A DNA stretch of 64,000 nt, taken from assembly GCF_000024185.1 (NCBI RefSeq), contig NC_013790.1, positions 496,001-560,000 of the forward strand, written 5' to 3'. A program made the translations under genes and the position numbers. Under the pieces are notes generated by a model. It was given only the letters and a program-made list of their open reading frames with translations. It was not told where the DNA came from and ran no database searches. Source of the stretch: Methanobrevibacter ruminantium M1. GTDB lineage: Archaea; Methanobacteriota; Methanobacteria; Methanobacteriales; Methanobacteriaceae. Below are positions 29,144 through 35,956 of the stretch, in pieces (position 1 is the first letter of the stretch; each line of letters starts with the position of its first letter).

Positions 29144-29697
29144 ATGAAAAGAACAATTAATGAAAGATGGGAATTATGGTATAATCGAATCTTGCCATAT
29201 ATTATAATTTTTGATTTTATATTGATTACAGTTTCACTCATACTAAATGTTTCAGAACCTACAATGGCTCACATTGAACATTTTGACCTTTTAGTCTGCA
29301 TAATCCTTTTGGGAGAATTCTTTTATTTTTTATACAAGGCACCGTCAAAGAAAAAGTTCCTGCTTGACAGGGATATCTTCTGCTTTTGATTGCATCAATA
29401 CCATTTGATTTTATAATTGAACTATTTATGCCCGTTAATTTTCCAGGAACCATTTTAGGATACCTTAGAATGTTAAGGTTAATAAGGGTGATAAGCTTTG
29501 CCCGAATGGGGTCCTTTGAAGATTTCTTCAAAAAGACAGAGTTTCACAAAATCATAATTGCAATAGCAATCATTATAATGACATTCACAGCTCTGTTTTA
29601 CGTGTTTGGAACCAGCTACAATCCTTTTGATTATTTCTATTTTGTTATAGTGGCACTGACAACTGTTGGATTTATTGACAAACCCCTTAAAAAATAA
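29144..29697 (+). pseudogene. Broken voltage-gated-type potassium channel
   Basis: Two overlapping frames together encode one ion channel. The first part (29144-29386) has TM segments S1-S2 and runs to FLLDRDIFCF, where it stops. The second part (about 29372-29697, other frame) reads LLLLIASIPFDF, an S4-like LRMLRLIRVISFARMGSF, S5, the pore helix and the filter start TTVGF. A single-base change near 29375 explains the frameshift. The gene is also cut off at the filter: after TTVGF it runs into the left repeat of the island (29670) and ends as IDKPLKK. GAGGTT precedes the ATG at 29144. Confidence 0.8.
29670..29694 (+). repeat. Left boundary repeat of the island (R0, tail of the dispersed repeat)
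   Basis: Identical over 25 bases to 42649-42673, where the same sequence forms the tail of the last dispersed repeat copy. Here it abuts the truncated potassium channel gene. Confidence 0.75.
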
Positions 29698-29704
29698 TTC
29701 ATAA

Positions 29705-30037
29705 TTAATGTAAGCTCATTTTTGAGAATAGATTTAGCACCCCTACACCTATAATGATAAGTAAAAGTCCAAGGATAGCAGCCCAATCAGGGGTCTGTTT
29801 GAAAGCGATAATCCCTACAATTGTCACAAGCACGATTCCCAATGCTGACCAAATGGCATATGCAACTCCTATTGGTGCTGTTTTTAGGCAGTTGCTGAGA
29901 CTGTAAAATGATAATATGTATAATATGATTGATGCTATTGTTGGCAATGGTTTAGTGAAACCTTCAGCAACTTTTAACAGTGATGTGGCACTGGTTTCAA
30001 ATAGAATTGCAAGTAAAAGATAAGCAATATTATTCAT
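29705..30037 (-). CDS. Small multidrug resistance (SMR) family exporter, copy 1
   Basis: A 110-residue, four-helix membrane protein of the EmrE/SugE type. The essential membrane glutamate is present as Glu14 (LLLAILFETSATSLLK), followed by the conserved APIGVAYAIWSALGIV loop and the Trp of TPDWAAILG. It probably exports cationic compounds in exchange for protons. The start overlaps the end of the HxlR regulator gene by 4 bases, so the two are co-transcribed and translationally coupled. An identical copy lies at 39572-39904. Confidence 0.93.
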   Translation of the reverse strand: MNNIAYLLLAILFETSATSLLKVAEGFTKPLPTIASIILYILSFYSLSNCLKTAPIGVAYAIWSALGIVLVTIVGIIAFKQTPDWAAILGLLLIIIGVGVLNLFSKMSLH

Positions 30038-30420
30038 TTTTGGTTTCCCCCATATTTTAACTGTTCAAATTCTTTTTTAATTTTTTCCAGTTCCTCTCCA
30101 TGATATTCCTCTTCAAGATTGAAAATGGCGAGTTCGTATAATATGTTTTGAAGCCTGTGGCCTTTTTCAGTCAGGTGATATGATGTTTCATTATCTTTGA
30201 TGTTTTTTTCGATGATGTTGTTTTCTTCCAGTTCCTTAAGTCTTTGTGTTAGGATTTTATTGGACAGTTCAGGCTTGTCCTCTTTGAAATCGCTGAAATA
30301 TTTTTTTCCAAGAATCATGTCCCTTAAAATGTATACTGTCCATTTGTTTTTAATAAGATTCAGATTTTTTTCAAATTGACAGTATGGGGGCAGTTTATCA
30401 AATTTTCTTTTAATTGTCAT
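30034..30420 (-). CDS. HxlR-family transcriptional regulator, copy 1
   Basis: A 128-residue winged-helix regulator. The HxlR pattern is clear: a cysteine near the N-terminus (PPYCQFEKNLNLIKNKW), then FSDFKEDKPELSNKILTQRL as recognition helix, LEENNIIEK as wing and YHLTEKGHRL. HxlR proteins often sense thiol-reactive or toxic compounds through this cysteine. Gene order suggests it controls the SMR exporter it overlaps and perhaps the divergent CooC operon. Identical copy at 39901-40287. Confidence 0.92.
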   Translation of the reverse strand: MTIKRKFDKLPPYCQFEKNLNLIKNKWTVYILRDMILGKKYFSDFKEDKPELSNKILTQRLKELEENNIIEKNIKDNETSYHLTEKGHRLQNILYELAIFNLEEEYHGEELEKIKKEFEQLKYGGNQK

Positions 30421-30489
30421 TTTTGCACCTATTGTTAAATTTAAACCTTTTCCTTTAAATATTTTTAAAAAGTATTACTTTAAAGAGGA

Positions 30490-30575
30490 TATCACACGGT
30501 TACTTATTATTTTTGTTACCTTTTTGTTACAAAACCTTTTAATTGTAGTTTATTTATAATATAATTTAAAACACA
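30490..30575. promoter_or_regulatory. Divergent promoter region with three GTTAC words
   Basis: In the 175 bases between the divergent HxlR and CooC-like genes, GTTAC occurs at 30499, 30515 and 30526 in direct orientation. It is followed by a TATA-like TTTATTTATAATATAA region that suits the CooC-like gene. A regulator binding site is a reasonable guess only. The same region recurs at 40357-40442. Confidence 0.35.
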
Positions 30576-30595
30576 AATTATGGAAAGTGAATTAA

Positions 30596-31396
30596 ATGAA
30601 AGAAAAAATATTTATCAATGGAAGAGGAGGATGTGGAAAGAGCACATTCATATCATTAATTGCAAAGGAATTGTCAAAAAACAATAAAGTATTAATAATT
30701 GATATGGATGAGGGAAACCTCGGATTGAACAAGATGCTTAATGTTGATGTTGCAGACACTTCATTAATGGAATATTATGGTGGAAGAGATAAGATAATGG
30801 GTGAAATTTTAAAAGTAGGAATTAAAGGTATGGTTTTAGAAAAAATCAACCTGAAAGATGACGCAGCCTCAGATTCAATAGATATTTTGGATAATATGAA
30901 ATTATCAGATTTACCTTCCGATTATGTGACATGGAACGGAAATATAGGATTCATTGAATCCGGAAAAATCAACGACCCTGATGAAGGCTGTGCCTGTCCG
31001 ATGGGAAATCTTACAAGAGACTTCCTAAATCACATTGAATTACAAGACAATGAAGTAATATTGGTCGACACCTCAGCGGGAATAGAACACATTGGAAGAG
31101 GAGTAATTGAGTCTGCAGACAAACTCATTTCAATAGTTGACCCGTCAAGCGATGCAATATTGTTGGCAAATAAAATAGGATCATTATCAAAAGAGGCATC
31201 CAAAGAATATATGGTAATATTGAATAAAATTGATGAAAATACTAAAGATTTGGTATTGGAACAATTGGATGATGACATATCTGTCGTTGGGGAACTTGAA
31301 TATAATTCACACATAGCTCAAAGCAACCTTTCCCAAAAAGAAATTAACCTTGAGGAAGTAGAAGGTGAAATTAAGGAAATCTGTGCAAAAATTTAA
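30596..31396 (+). CDS. CooC/MinD-like ATPase (possible nickel insertion protein), copy 1
   Basis: A 266-residue P-loop NTPase of the SIMIBI class. The Walker A motif has the deviant form GRGGCGKST (residues 9-17), with LIIDMDEGNLG following. A Cys-X-Cys pair (C132, C134 in GCACPMG) matches the metal-binding CxC of CooC, the ATPase that matures nickel sites of CO dehydrogenase. VDTSAGIEHIGRG is the switch region. No CO dehydrogenase gene is near, so the target may be another metalloenzyme. It heads a three-gene plus-strand unit with a TauE/SafE exporter and a ferredoxin. Residue 89 is Asp here and Gly in copy 2. Confidence 0.82.
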   Translation: MKEKIFINGRGGCGKSTFISLIAKELSKNNKVLIIDMDEGNLGLNKMLNVDVADTSLMEYYGGRDKIMGEILKVGIKGMVLEKINLKDDAASDSIDILDNMKLSDLPSDYVTWNGNIGFIESGKINDPDEGCACPMGNLTRDFLNHIELQDNEVILVDTSAGIEHIGRGVIESADKLISIVDPSSDAILLANKIGSLSKEASKEYMVILNKIDENTKDLVLEQLDDDISVVGELEYNSHIAQSNLSQKEINLEEVEGEIKEICAKI

Positions 31397-31441
31397 AGAT
31401 TTGATTAAGATTTAAATTTCAATAGGGCGCATGGTGCAATA

Positions 31442-32269
31442 ATGGATTTGCTTTTTTATGTTGTTTTGCTGTTGATTGGAGGTTGCTTTGCAGGTTTCAT
31501 GGCAGGCCTTTTGGGGATTGGCGGTGGAATTGTAATCACTCCAATCCAATATTATCTTTTAACCTCAATTGGATGTGATCCTAAAACGTCCCTAACGGTT
31601 ACCTTTGCAACAGGTCTTGCAGTTATCTGTGTCACGATGATAAACAGTACACGAAAGCACAAACAAAACAATCTAATAGTAAAACAGCACCTAAAACCAA
31701 TGATGGTCTTTGGTTTTGTAGGTGCCATTCTGGGTGCAGTCATATCTCAATACATAGATGTTGAGGTTTTAAAGATTTTGTTTGGTGTAATATGTATAGT
31801 ATCAACAGTATTTTTAGTTTTAATAAAATCTCCTACCTCTTTAGATAATATTAAAACTGATGCAGGATTATTTTACTCTATTGCATTTGCATGTGGTCTT
31901 GCAAGCGGATTGATAGGTCCCGCAGGAGGAGCATTTATCATACCGATTTTCGTGGCATATTTGAGATATCCAATAACAAATACTATCGGAACAACTTCAG
32001 CATTAAGCATCGCAACCACACTTGCAGGGGTAATCTGTTATATTGTTTTAGGTTGGGGTGTTCAAGGATTGCCGGATTTTTCATTAGGTTATGTCAACTT
32101 GCTTCAATTCGTATTTTTAACAATAACTAGCATTATTGTATCCGGATATGCTGCTAACCTATCTAAAAAAATCAATCCTACAAAATTAAAAGCGCTGCAG
32201 GTAATCGTAATATCATATATTGGCCTTCAAATGATGGGTGTATTCGACATAATATTAAGCATAATATAA
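31442..32269 (+). CDS. TauE/SafE-family sulfite/anion exporter, copy 1
   Basis: A 275-residue membrane protein with about eight helices. The two glycine-rich family repeats are visible: FAGFMAGLLGIGGGIVITP near residue 20 and GLASGLIGPAGGAFIIPIF near 160. Family members move sulfite, sulfoacetate or related sulfur compounds. It lies 45 bases after the CooC-like gene and directly before a ferredoxin gene, which suggests joint expression. Identical copy at 41309-42136. Confidence 0.9.
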   Translation: MDLLFYVVLLLIGGCFAGFMAGLLGIGGGIVITPIQYYLLTSIGCDPKTSLTVTFATGLAVICVTMINSTRKHKQNNLIVKQHLKPMMVFGFVGAILGAVISQYIDVEVLKILFGVICIVSTVFLVLIKSPTSLDNIKTDAGLFYSIAFACGLASGLIGPAGGAFIIPIFVAYLRYPITNTIGTTSALSIATTLAGVICYIVLGWGVQGLPDFSLGYVNLLQFVFLTITSIIVSGYAANLSKKINPTKLKALQVIVISYIGLQMMGVFDIILSII

Positions 32270-32280
32270 TTTTGATTTGT

Positions 32281-32499
32281 ATGTATAAGGTATGGAAAAA
32301 TTGTATTGGTTGTGGGGAATGTGCAAAGGCATGTGATTTTAATCTGATTCAAACATTTGATGATTATATTCTGATGGATATTGAAAAGTGCAGGCATTGC
32401 TCAAAATGTGTAGAAACTTGTCAAAACAATGTTTTTACAAAATCAGTTATTTTTAAACACTTTTTATATCTATTATATTATAAGATTAAAAAATCTTAG
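32281..32499 (+). CDS. Small 2[4Fe-4S] ferredoxin, copy 1
   Basis: A 72-residue protein with two cluster motifs: CIGCGECAKACD and CRHCSKCVETC. A basic, hydrophobic tail (KHFLYLLYYKIKKS) may contact the membrane. The ATG at 32281 is chosen; a TTG three codons earlier is possible. It starts 11 bases after the TauE/SafE stop. Electron carrier role is inferred from the motifs; its partner is unknown. Identical copy at 42148-42366. Confidence 0.88.
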   Translation: MYKVWKNCIGCGECAKACDFNLIQTFDDYILMDIEKCRHCSKCVETCQNNVFTKSVIFKHFLYLLYYKIKKS

Positions 32500-32544
32500 G
32501 ATAATTGAAAAATTGATGAGTATCTCATAACAGTTAAGATTTTT

Positions 32545-32795
32545 ATATAGGTTAATGGTTTGTATGTCCAATTTTTGTAAGGCATTTGACAAGTTATATT
32601 TGTTTGTTAAATGTGGAAACAAAATTCACTAAAAAGTAGTAGATAATTTAAAGTGTGTTACGCCAACAGCAACATGAAGCTAGTCAAAAGGAACAAAAAG
32701 TTGCACAATCTTGATTCTCCTTTGTTGATTGGTGATGTTAAAGATGATGATGTTGTAAAAAAGGTTAGAGAACATTGTTTCATTGAAACTCACGA
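32545..32795 (+). repeat. Dispersed repeat R1
   Basis: Starts within the large direct repeat and continues past its end at 32681. The core begins GTTACGCCAAC and its plus-strand frame reads CYANSNMKLVKRN, then KLHNLDSPLLIGDVK. Homology fades after about 32795. The surrounding frame (32653-32883) gives 76 residues, but the last 30 do not match the other copies, so I do not treat it as a real gene. Confidence 0.8.
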
Positions 32796-32939
32796 AAAAG
32801 TTCTACCACTTATGCATATTTTTCAATCAACTTTATACAAATATTTTGAATTAATATTCATGAAAAGAAAAAGTAGCTATTAATTATATATAATTTAAAA
32901 AAGTAAAATATTATTAATTAACATAATTGAGGTATTTTA

Positions 32940-33480
32940 TGAAAGGGCATGCGAAAGTTGTCATACTTATGTTCTCTCTACACTACTTTTTTTAGAAATC
33001 ATGATAATTAAATATTTTCATCTATACTGGGTGAAACTGGGATGGTGGAAATACAAATCCTGAACATCTACTATAATCACTGACATAACCTGAACCAACT
33101 AATGATGCAAAGGTAACTACTTGAGTATTATTGGAAAAGTTGAGGGTAAGATGCTGAAATTATTTATAAACAATTGATGACAAGCAATTATTGTTACGCC
33201 AACTCCAACATGAAGCTGGTCAAAAGGAACCAAAAGTTGCATAATCCAGATTCGCCCTTGCTGATTGGGGAAGTTAAAGATGGTGATGTTGTAAAAGAGG
33301 TTAATGAACCCAGCTATATTGATTCACAAACTAGGTTGCTTTGATTTTTAGTTTTGCAATATTGGGGTATGTTTATATTAAGAGAAAATTACATTTTCAA
33401 TAGAGACAATCTCTGCTTTACCTGCATTCAATACTATTGAACTGGCCCACATTATGGAAGGCGAGGAAGTTTAATGTACA
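32940..33480. pseudogene. Gene debris between R1 and the flavodoxin gene
   Basis: Two protein-like fragments are visible besides R2. On the minus strand, 33165 down to 33022 reads FQHLTLNFSNNTQVVTFASL and on to FVFPPSQFHPV before a stop, looking like the end of a secreted or surface protein. On the plus strand, about 33382-33474 ends FNTIELAHIMEGEEV and a stop. Neither has a start or length for a working gene. Families were not recognised. Confidence 0.4.
33190..33356 (+). repeat. Dispersed repeat R2
   Basis: The clearest copy. The frame reads CYANSNMKLVKRNQKLHNPD, SPLLIGEVKDGDVVKEVNEP, SYIDSQTRLL and a stop at 33342. Differences from R5 fall mostly at third codon positions, which shows that this frame was once under selection as protein. 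Confidence 0.85.
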
Positions 33481-33514
33481 AGATTGTGTTTAAAGAAAAA
33501 AGAAGAAGAGAAAA

Positions 33515-33922
33515 CTATCTGACAATACTTTTAGCAAAGTTTACGGCTTCGTTTATATCTTCTTCGTTTGGATGACCTCTATGAACGAATTTAAATTGTC
33601 CTCTGCAATGGAATTCTCTATCATCCATGTTTAATCCACATTTTTCAGCTTCTTTTTTTATTTGCTTATAGGTTGATTCGATAAGAGCTGCGGATGAGAC
33701 ATTAACAATACTTCCAACATTCACATCAATATTTTTGAGGAATTCCTTGACTTTTGAATCTGCTCCAGCATTATATACACTATTTCCCAAGAACAATATG
33801 TCAACATCTTCGTTTAAAGGTTCATCTATTGTTTTTGGAGCAACACCGATAGCTTCACCTATTGCTTCTGCAAGTTTTTCAGTATTTCCAGTTTTTGAAT
33901 AATATCTTATTGCAATTTTCAT
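33515..33922 (-). CDS. Flavodoxin-like protein
   Basis: A 135-residue flavodoxin fold protein. The FMN phosphate loop is YSKTGNTEKLA at residues 8-18, and FLGNSVYNAG supplies a second FMN loop. It has no signal peptide or membrane segment. It lies 26 bases downstream of a second flavoprotein gene on the same strand, and the pair likely forms an electron transfer unit. It belongs to the gene block between dispersed repeats R2 and R3. Confidence 0.88.
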   Translation of the reverse strand: MKIAIRYYSKTGNTEKLAEAIGEAIGVAPKTIDEPLNEDVDILFLGNSVYNAGADSKVKEFLKNIDVNVGSIVNVSSAALIESTYKQIKKEAEKCGLNMDDREFHCRGQFKFVHRGHPNEEDINEAVNFAKSIVR

Positions 33923-33948
33923 TTTAAAACCTTCCTTGAATTGTATTA

Positions 33949-34494
33949 CTACTCACAAACCCAACTAATTAACTCATTAATTTGGCTTTGTTGGTCGTCT
34001 TTACTTTCAAATCCTTTAGGATCATTGTTTTCACTACACATAACATTTTTGTGAGCACCAAATCTTAATACTCCAAATTCAAATGCGACATGTTCAGCTA
34101 CAGGTGTGTAATCTGCTTCTCCTCCACCATAGCTGAATACTATACCTATTTTTTTTGATTCGTCTGGTGCTTTCATCTCTTTTGCAGGATTGAATTTGGA
34201 ATAGAATCTGTCAATTAAAGCATCGACCATTCCAGGAAGCCTTCCAAAGAAAATAGGGGTGATAATAAATGCACCGTCACATTCTTCCAGATCATTGATT
34301 AAATCATATGCATCATCTTGAACTATGCATTCGTCTTTTGCCTTACAAGCATTATCAGCTTGACAAAATCCGATTTCTTTATCTTTTATATTGAATATTT
34401 CAACGTCTCCATCAATTTTTTCTTTGATGAAATTTGCAATTGCATATGAGTTTCCTTTTCTTGTACTTCCATTTATAACGATATATTTTGCCAT
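33949..34494 (-). CDS. NADPH-dependent FMN reductase / flavodoxin-family protein
   Basis: A 181-residue flavoprotein. The N-terminal INGSTRKGNSYAIANF is the FMN-binding loop of the NADPH-dependent FMN reductase superfamily, and ITPIFFGRLPGMVDALIDRF is the conserved second loop. Cysteines at residues 44, 49 and 56 (FCQADNACKAKDEC) resemble the compact cysteine motif of iron-sulfur flavoproteins, but only three are seen. AGGAG stands upstream of the ATG. It is the first gene of the pair with the flavodoxin-like gene. Confidence 0.85.
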   Translation of the reverse strand: MAKYIVINGSTRKGNSYAIANFIKEKIDGDVEIFNIKDKEIGFCQADNACKAKDECIVQDDAYDLINDLEECDGAFIITPIFFGRLPGMVDALIDRFYSKFNPAKEMKAPDESKKIGIVFSYGGGEADYTPVAEHVAFEFGVLRFGAHKNVMCSENNDPKGFESKDDQQSQINELISWVCE

Positions 34495-34660
34495 AATTAA
34501 TACTCTCCTTTGTTGAAATAACTTTAAAGTTATTATATATTATGATATATGAGATCGTATTAATATAGTTAATCGTTATATAAATGTAGCAGGTGCATAA
34601 TGGTAACCTTTAACAACACTATAGAAACATTTTTAAATTCACTCCTACAAAGACTATTAC

Positions 34661-35362
34661 ATGAGTGAAAGTGATGAAATAATCAAAAGACTGGACAGAA
34701 TAGAAAATGAATTGATTACAATAAAAGAAAATAATTACAATCAAAACCTTCAAACTGCCATTGAAAGCATTAGGGACACCTACTCTAATTCAATCAAGAA
34801 AAATTTTGCAGACAATCTGGGGGAGAAGTGTAGTGAATTTTATCTCCCAAATTGCAAAAATGAAGAGTGCAAACAATTTATAGTCCAAGAGTTCAAAGAA
34901 CTTTTTTTAAATACTCAAGAAACAGACCTCAACAAACTTAATGAACAGCTGGATGAAAAATTTTATTCTGTATGTGGCGTAGAATGTAGTCCATGCTACA
35001 ATAACTTTAAGGAATACTTCTTTGAAGAGTTGAAGATGATCAATTCCATTAATGTGTCATATGAACTTAATGAAAATGAACCGATTGAAAAGTTGGATGT
35101 GGATATGTTAATTTCCGATGTATTTGAACCGTTATCGAGCAAGCAAAGGGTTATCATAATAGAATCGTTATATGTAGAAAACAAATCATATACTCAACTT
35201 TCACATTTAACTAAATTAAGGGGAGGAAACCTACTGTTCCACCTTGAAAAACTACAGGATGCAGGTTTAATCTCACAAAAACAAGACCGTGGCGAATACC
35301 TGCTCACAAAAAAAGGTTATACAACTTTGTCCTTAATAAATCAATTTCAAAAATTAATGTAA
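34661..35362 (+). CDS. Winged-helix regulator with cysteine-rich sensor region
   Basis: A 233-residue protein. Residues 1-45 are a short coiled coil. Residues 58-115 hold six cysteines, including NCKNEEC and VCGVECSPC, which could bind a metal or Fe-S cluster or act as a thiol switch. Residues 155-233 form an ArsR-like winged helix (SSKQRVIIIESLY, then GGNLLFHLEKLQDAGLI and YLLTKKGYTTL). It is divergent from the two flavoprotein genes with 166 bases between them, so a redox-responsive regulator of that pair is a natural inference. I do not recognise a named family. Confidence 0.7.
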   Translation: MSESDEIIKRLDRIENELITIKENNYNQNLQTAIESIRDTYSNSIKKNFADNLGEKCSEFYLPNCKNEECKQFIVQEFKELFLNTQETDLNKLNEQLDEKFYSVCGVECSPCYNNFKEYFFEELKMINSINVSYELNENEPIEKLDVDMLISDVFEPLSSKQRVIIIESLYVENKSYTQLSHLTKLRGGNLLFHLEKLQDAGLISQKQDRGEYLLTKKGYTTLSLINQFQKLM

Positions 35363-35443
35363 TTACAATAATTGGCCACATTTATACGGGTTATAATGTG
35401 TCATTGAGAAAGAATTTGCCAAGCAATATTGTTTTCACTGTTC

Positions 35444-35634
35444 ACGAACAAATTTCACTATACGTATCGGAGAATTTGGTTATTATTATGCCCACGCCAA
35501 TATGGAACTGGTCAAAAGGAACCAGAAGTGACACAATCCTAATTCTCCGTTGATACTTGCTGAGATTAAAGAGAGGGAGTTGTAAAAGAGGTAAATGACC
35601 CAGCTATATTGACAGCCAACAAACATTGATTTGA
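35444..35634 (+). repeat. Dispersed repeat R3, diverged
   Basis: The frame reads GYYYAHANMELVKRNQK, a stop, HNPNSPL and, after indels, KEVNDPA. It contains an in-frame stop and at least one frameshift, so it is a decayed copy. It separates the flavoprotein/regulator block from the ABC-like gene. Confidence 0.75.
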
Positions 35635-35956
35635 TTTCGCCAATAAAATTATTGTTTTGAAATTATAATATTGTTATCATTCTTAAATATTGTTTTATTT
35701 TATTTTAATCGTTTATTATTAAAATAAATAATTTTAAATAGTTTATAATTAATAATATCTATAAAAATATGATTAAATTTTTTATTTATTTTTTTTGATA
35801 TATTTCTTAAAATAAATTAGTAATTGCTTAAATAAAATTAGTATAATTACTTAAATATGAATAGTATAATTACTTAATTGGTGGTATGTGGAATATATTA
35901 AAAGATATGTTTTGCATATAATGTAATATTTATAATTTTAAAACTAAATTATTATC
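35635..35956. other. AT-rich promoter region of the ABC-like gene
   Basis: No gene seen. Three repeats of a TAATTGCTTAAATA / TAATTACTTAAAT word between 35819 and 35878 and several TATA-like words precede the gene at 35957. Confidence 0.4.

Larger units (their letters stand above)
29687..32681 (+). repeat. Large direct repeat, copy 1
   Basis: 2995 bases that match 39554-42548 at a constant offset of 9867. The only difference I found is A30861 against G40728. It carries five complete genes (SMR, HxlR, CooC-like, TauE/SafE, ferredoxin). Identity ends on the right inside a dispersed repeat copy and on the left at a dispersed-repeat tail. Confidence 0.93.

Noticed and set aside
31891-32130. Plus-strand frame inside the TauE/SafE gene (also at 41758-41997)
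   Set aside because: Out-of-frame shadow; the TauE/SafE motifs are in the main frame in both copies.
30540-32270. Link of the CooC-like gene to CO dehydrogenase maturation
   Set aside because: No CO dehydrogenase gene is in the window, so only the family, not the substrate, can be claimed.
32545-32883. 76-residue open frame over dispersed repeat R1 as a real gene
   Set aside because: Its first half is the shared repeat peptide, its second half is unrelated to other copies, and no ribosome binding site precedes it.
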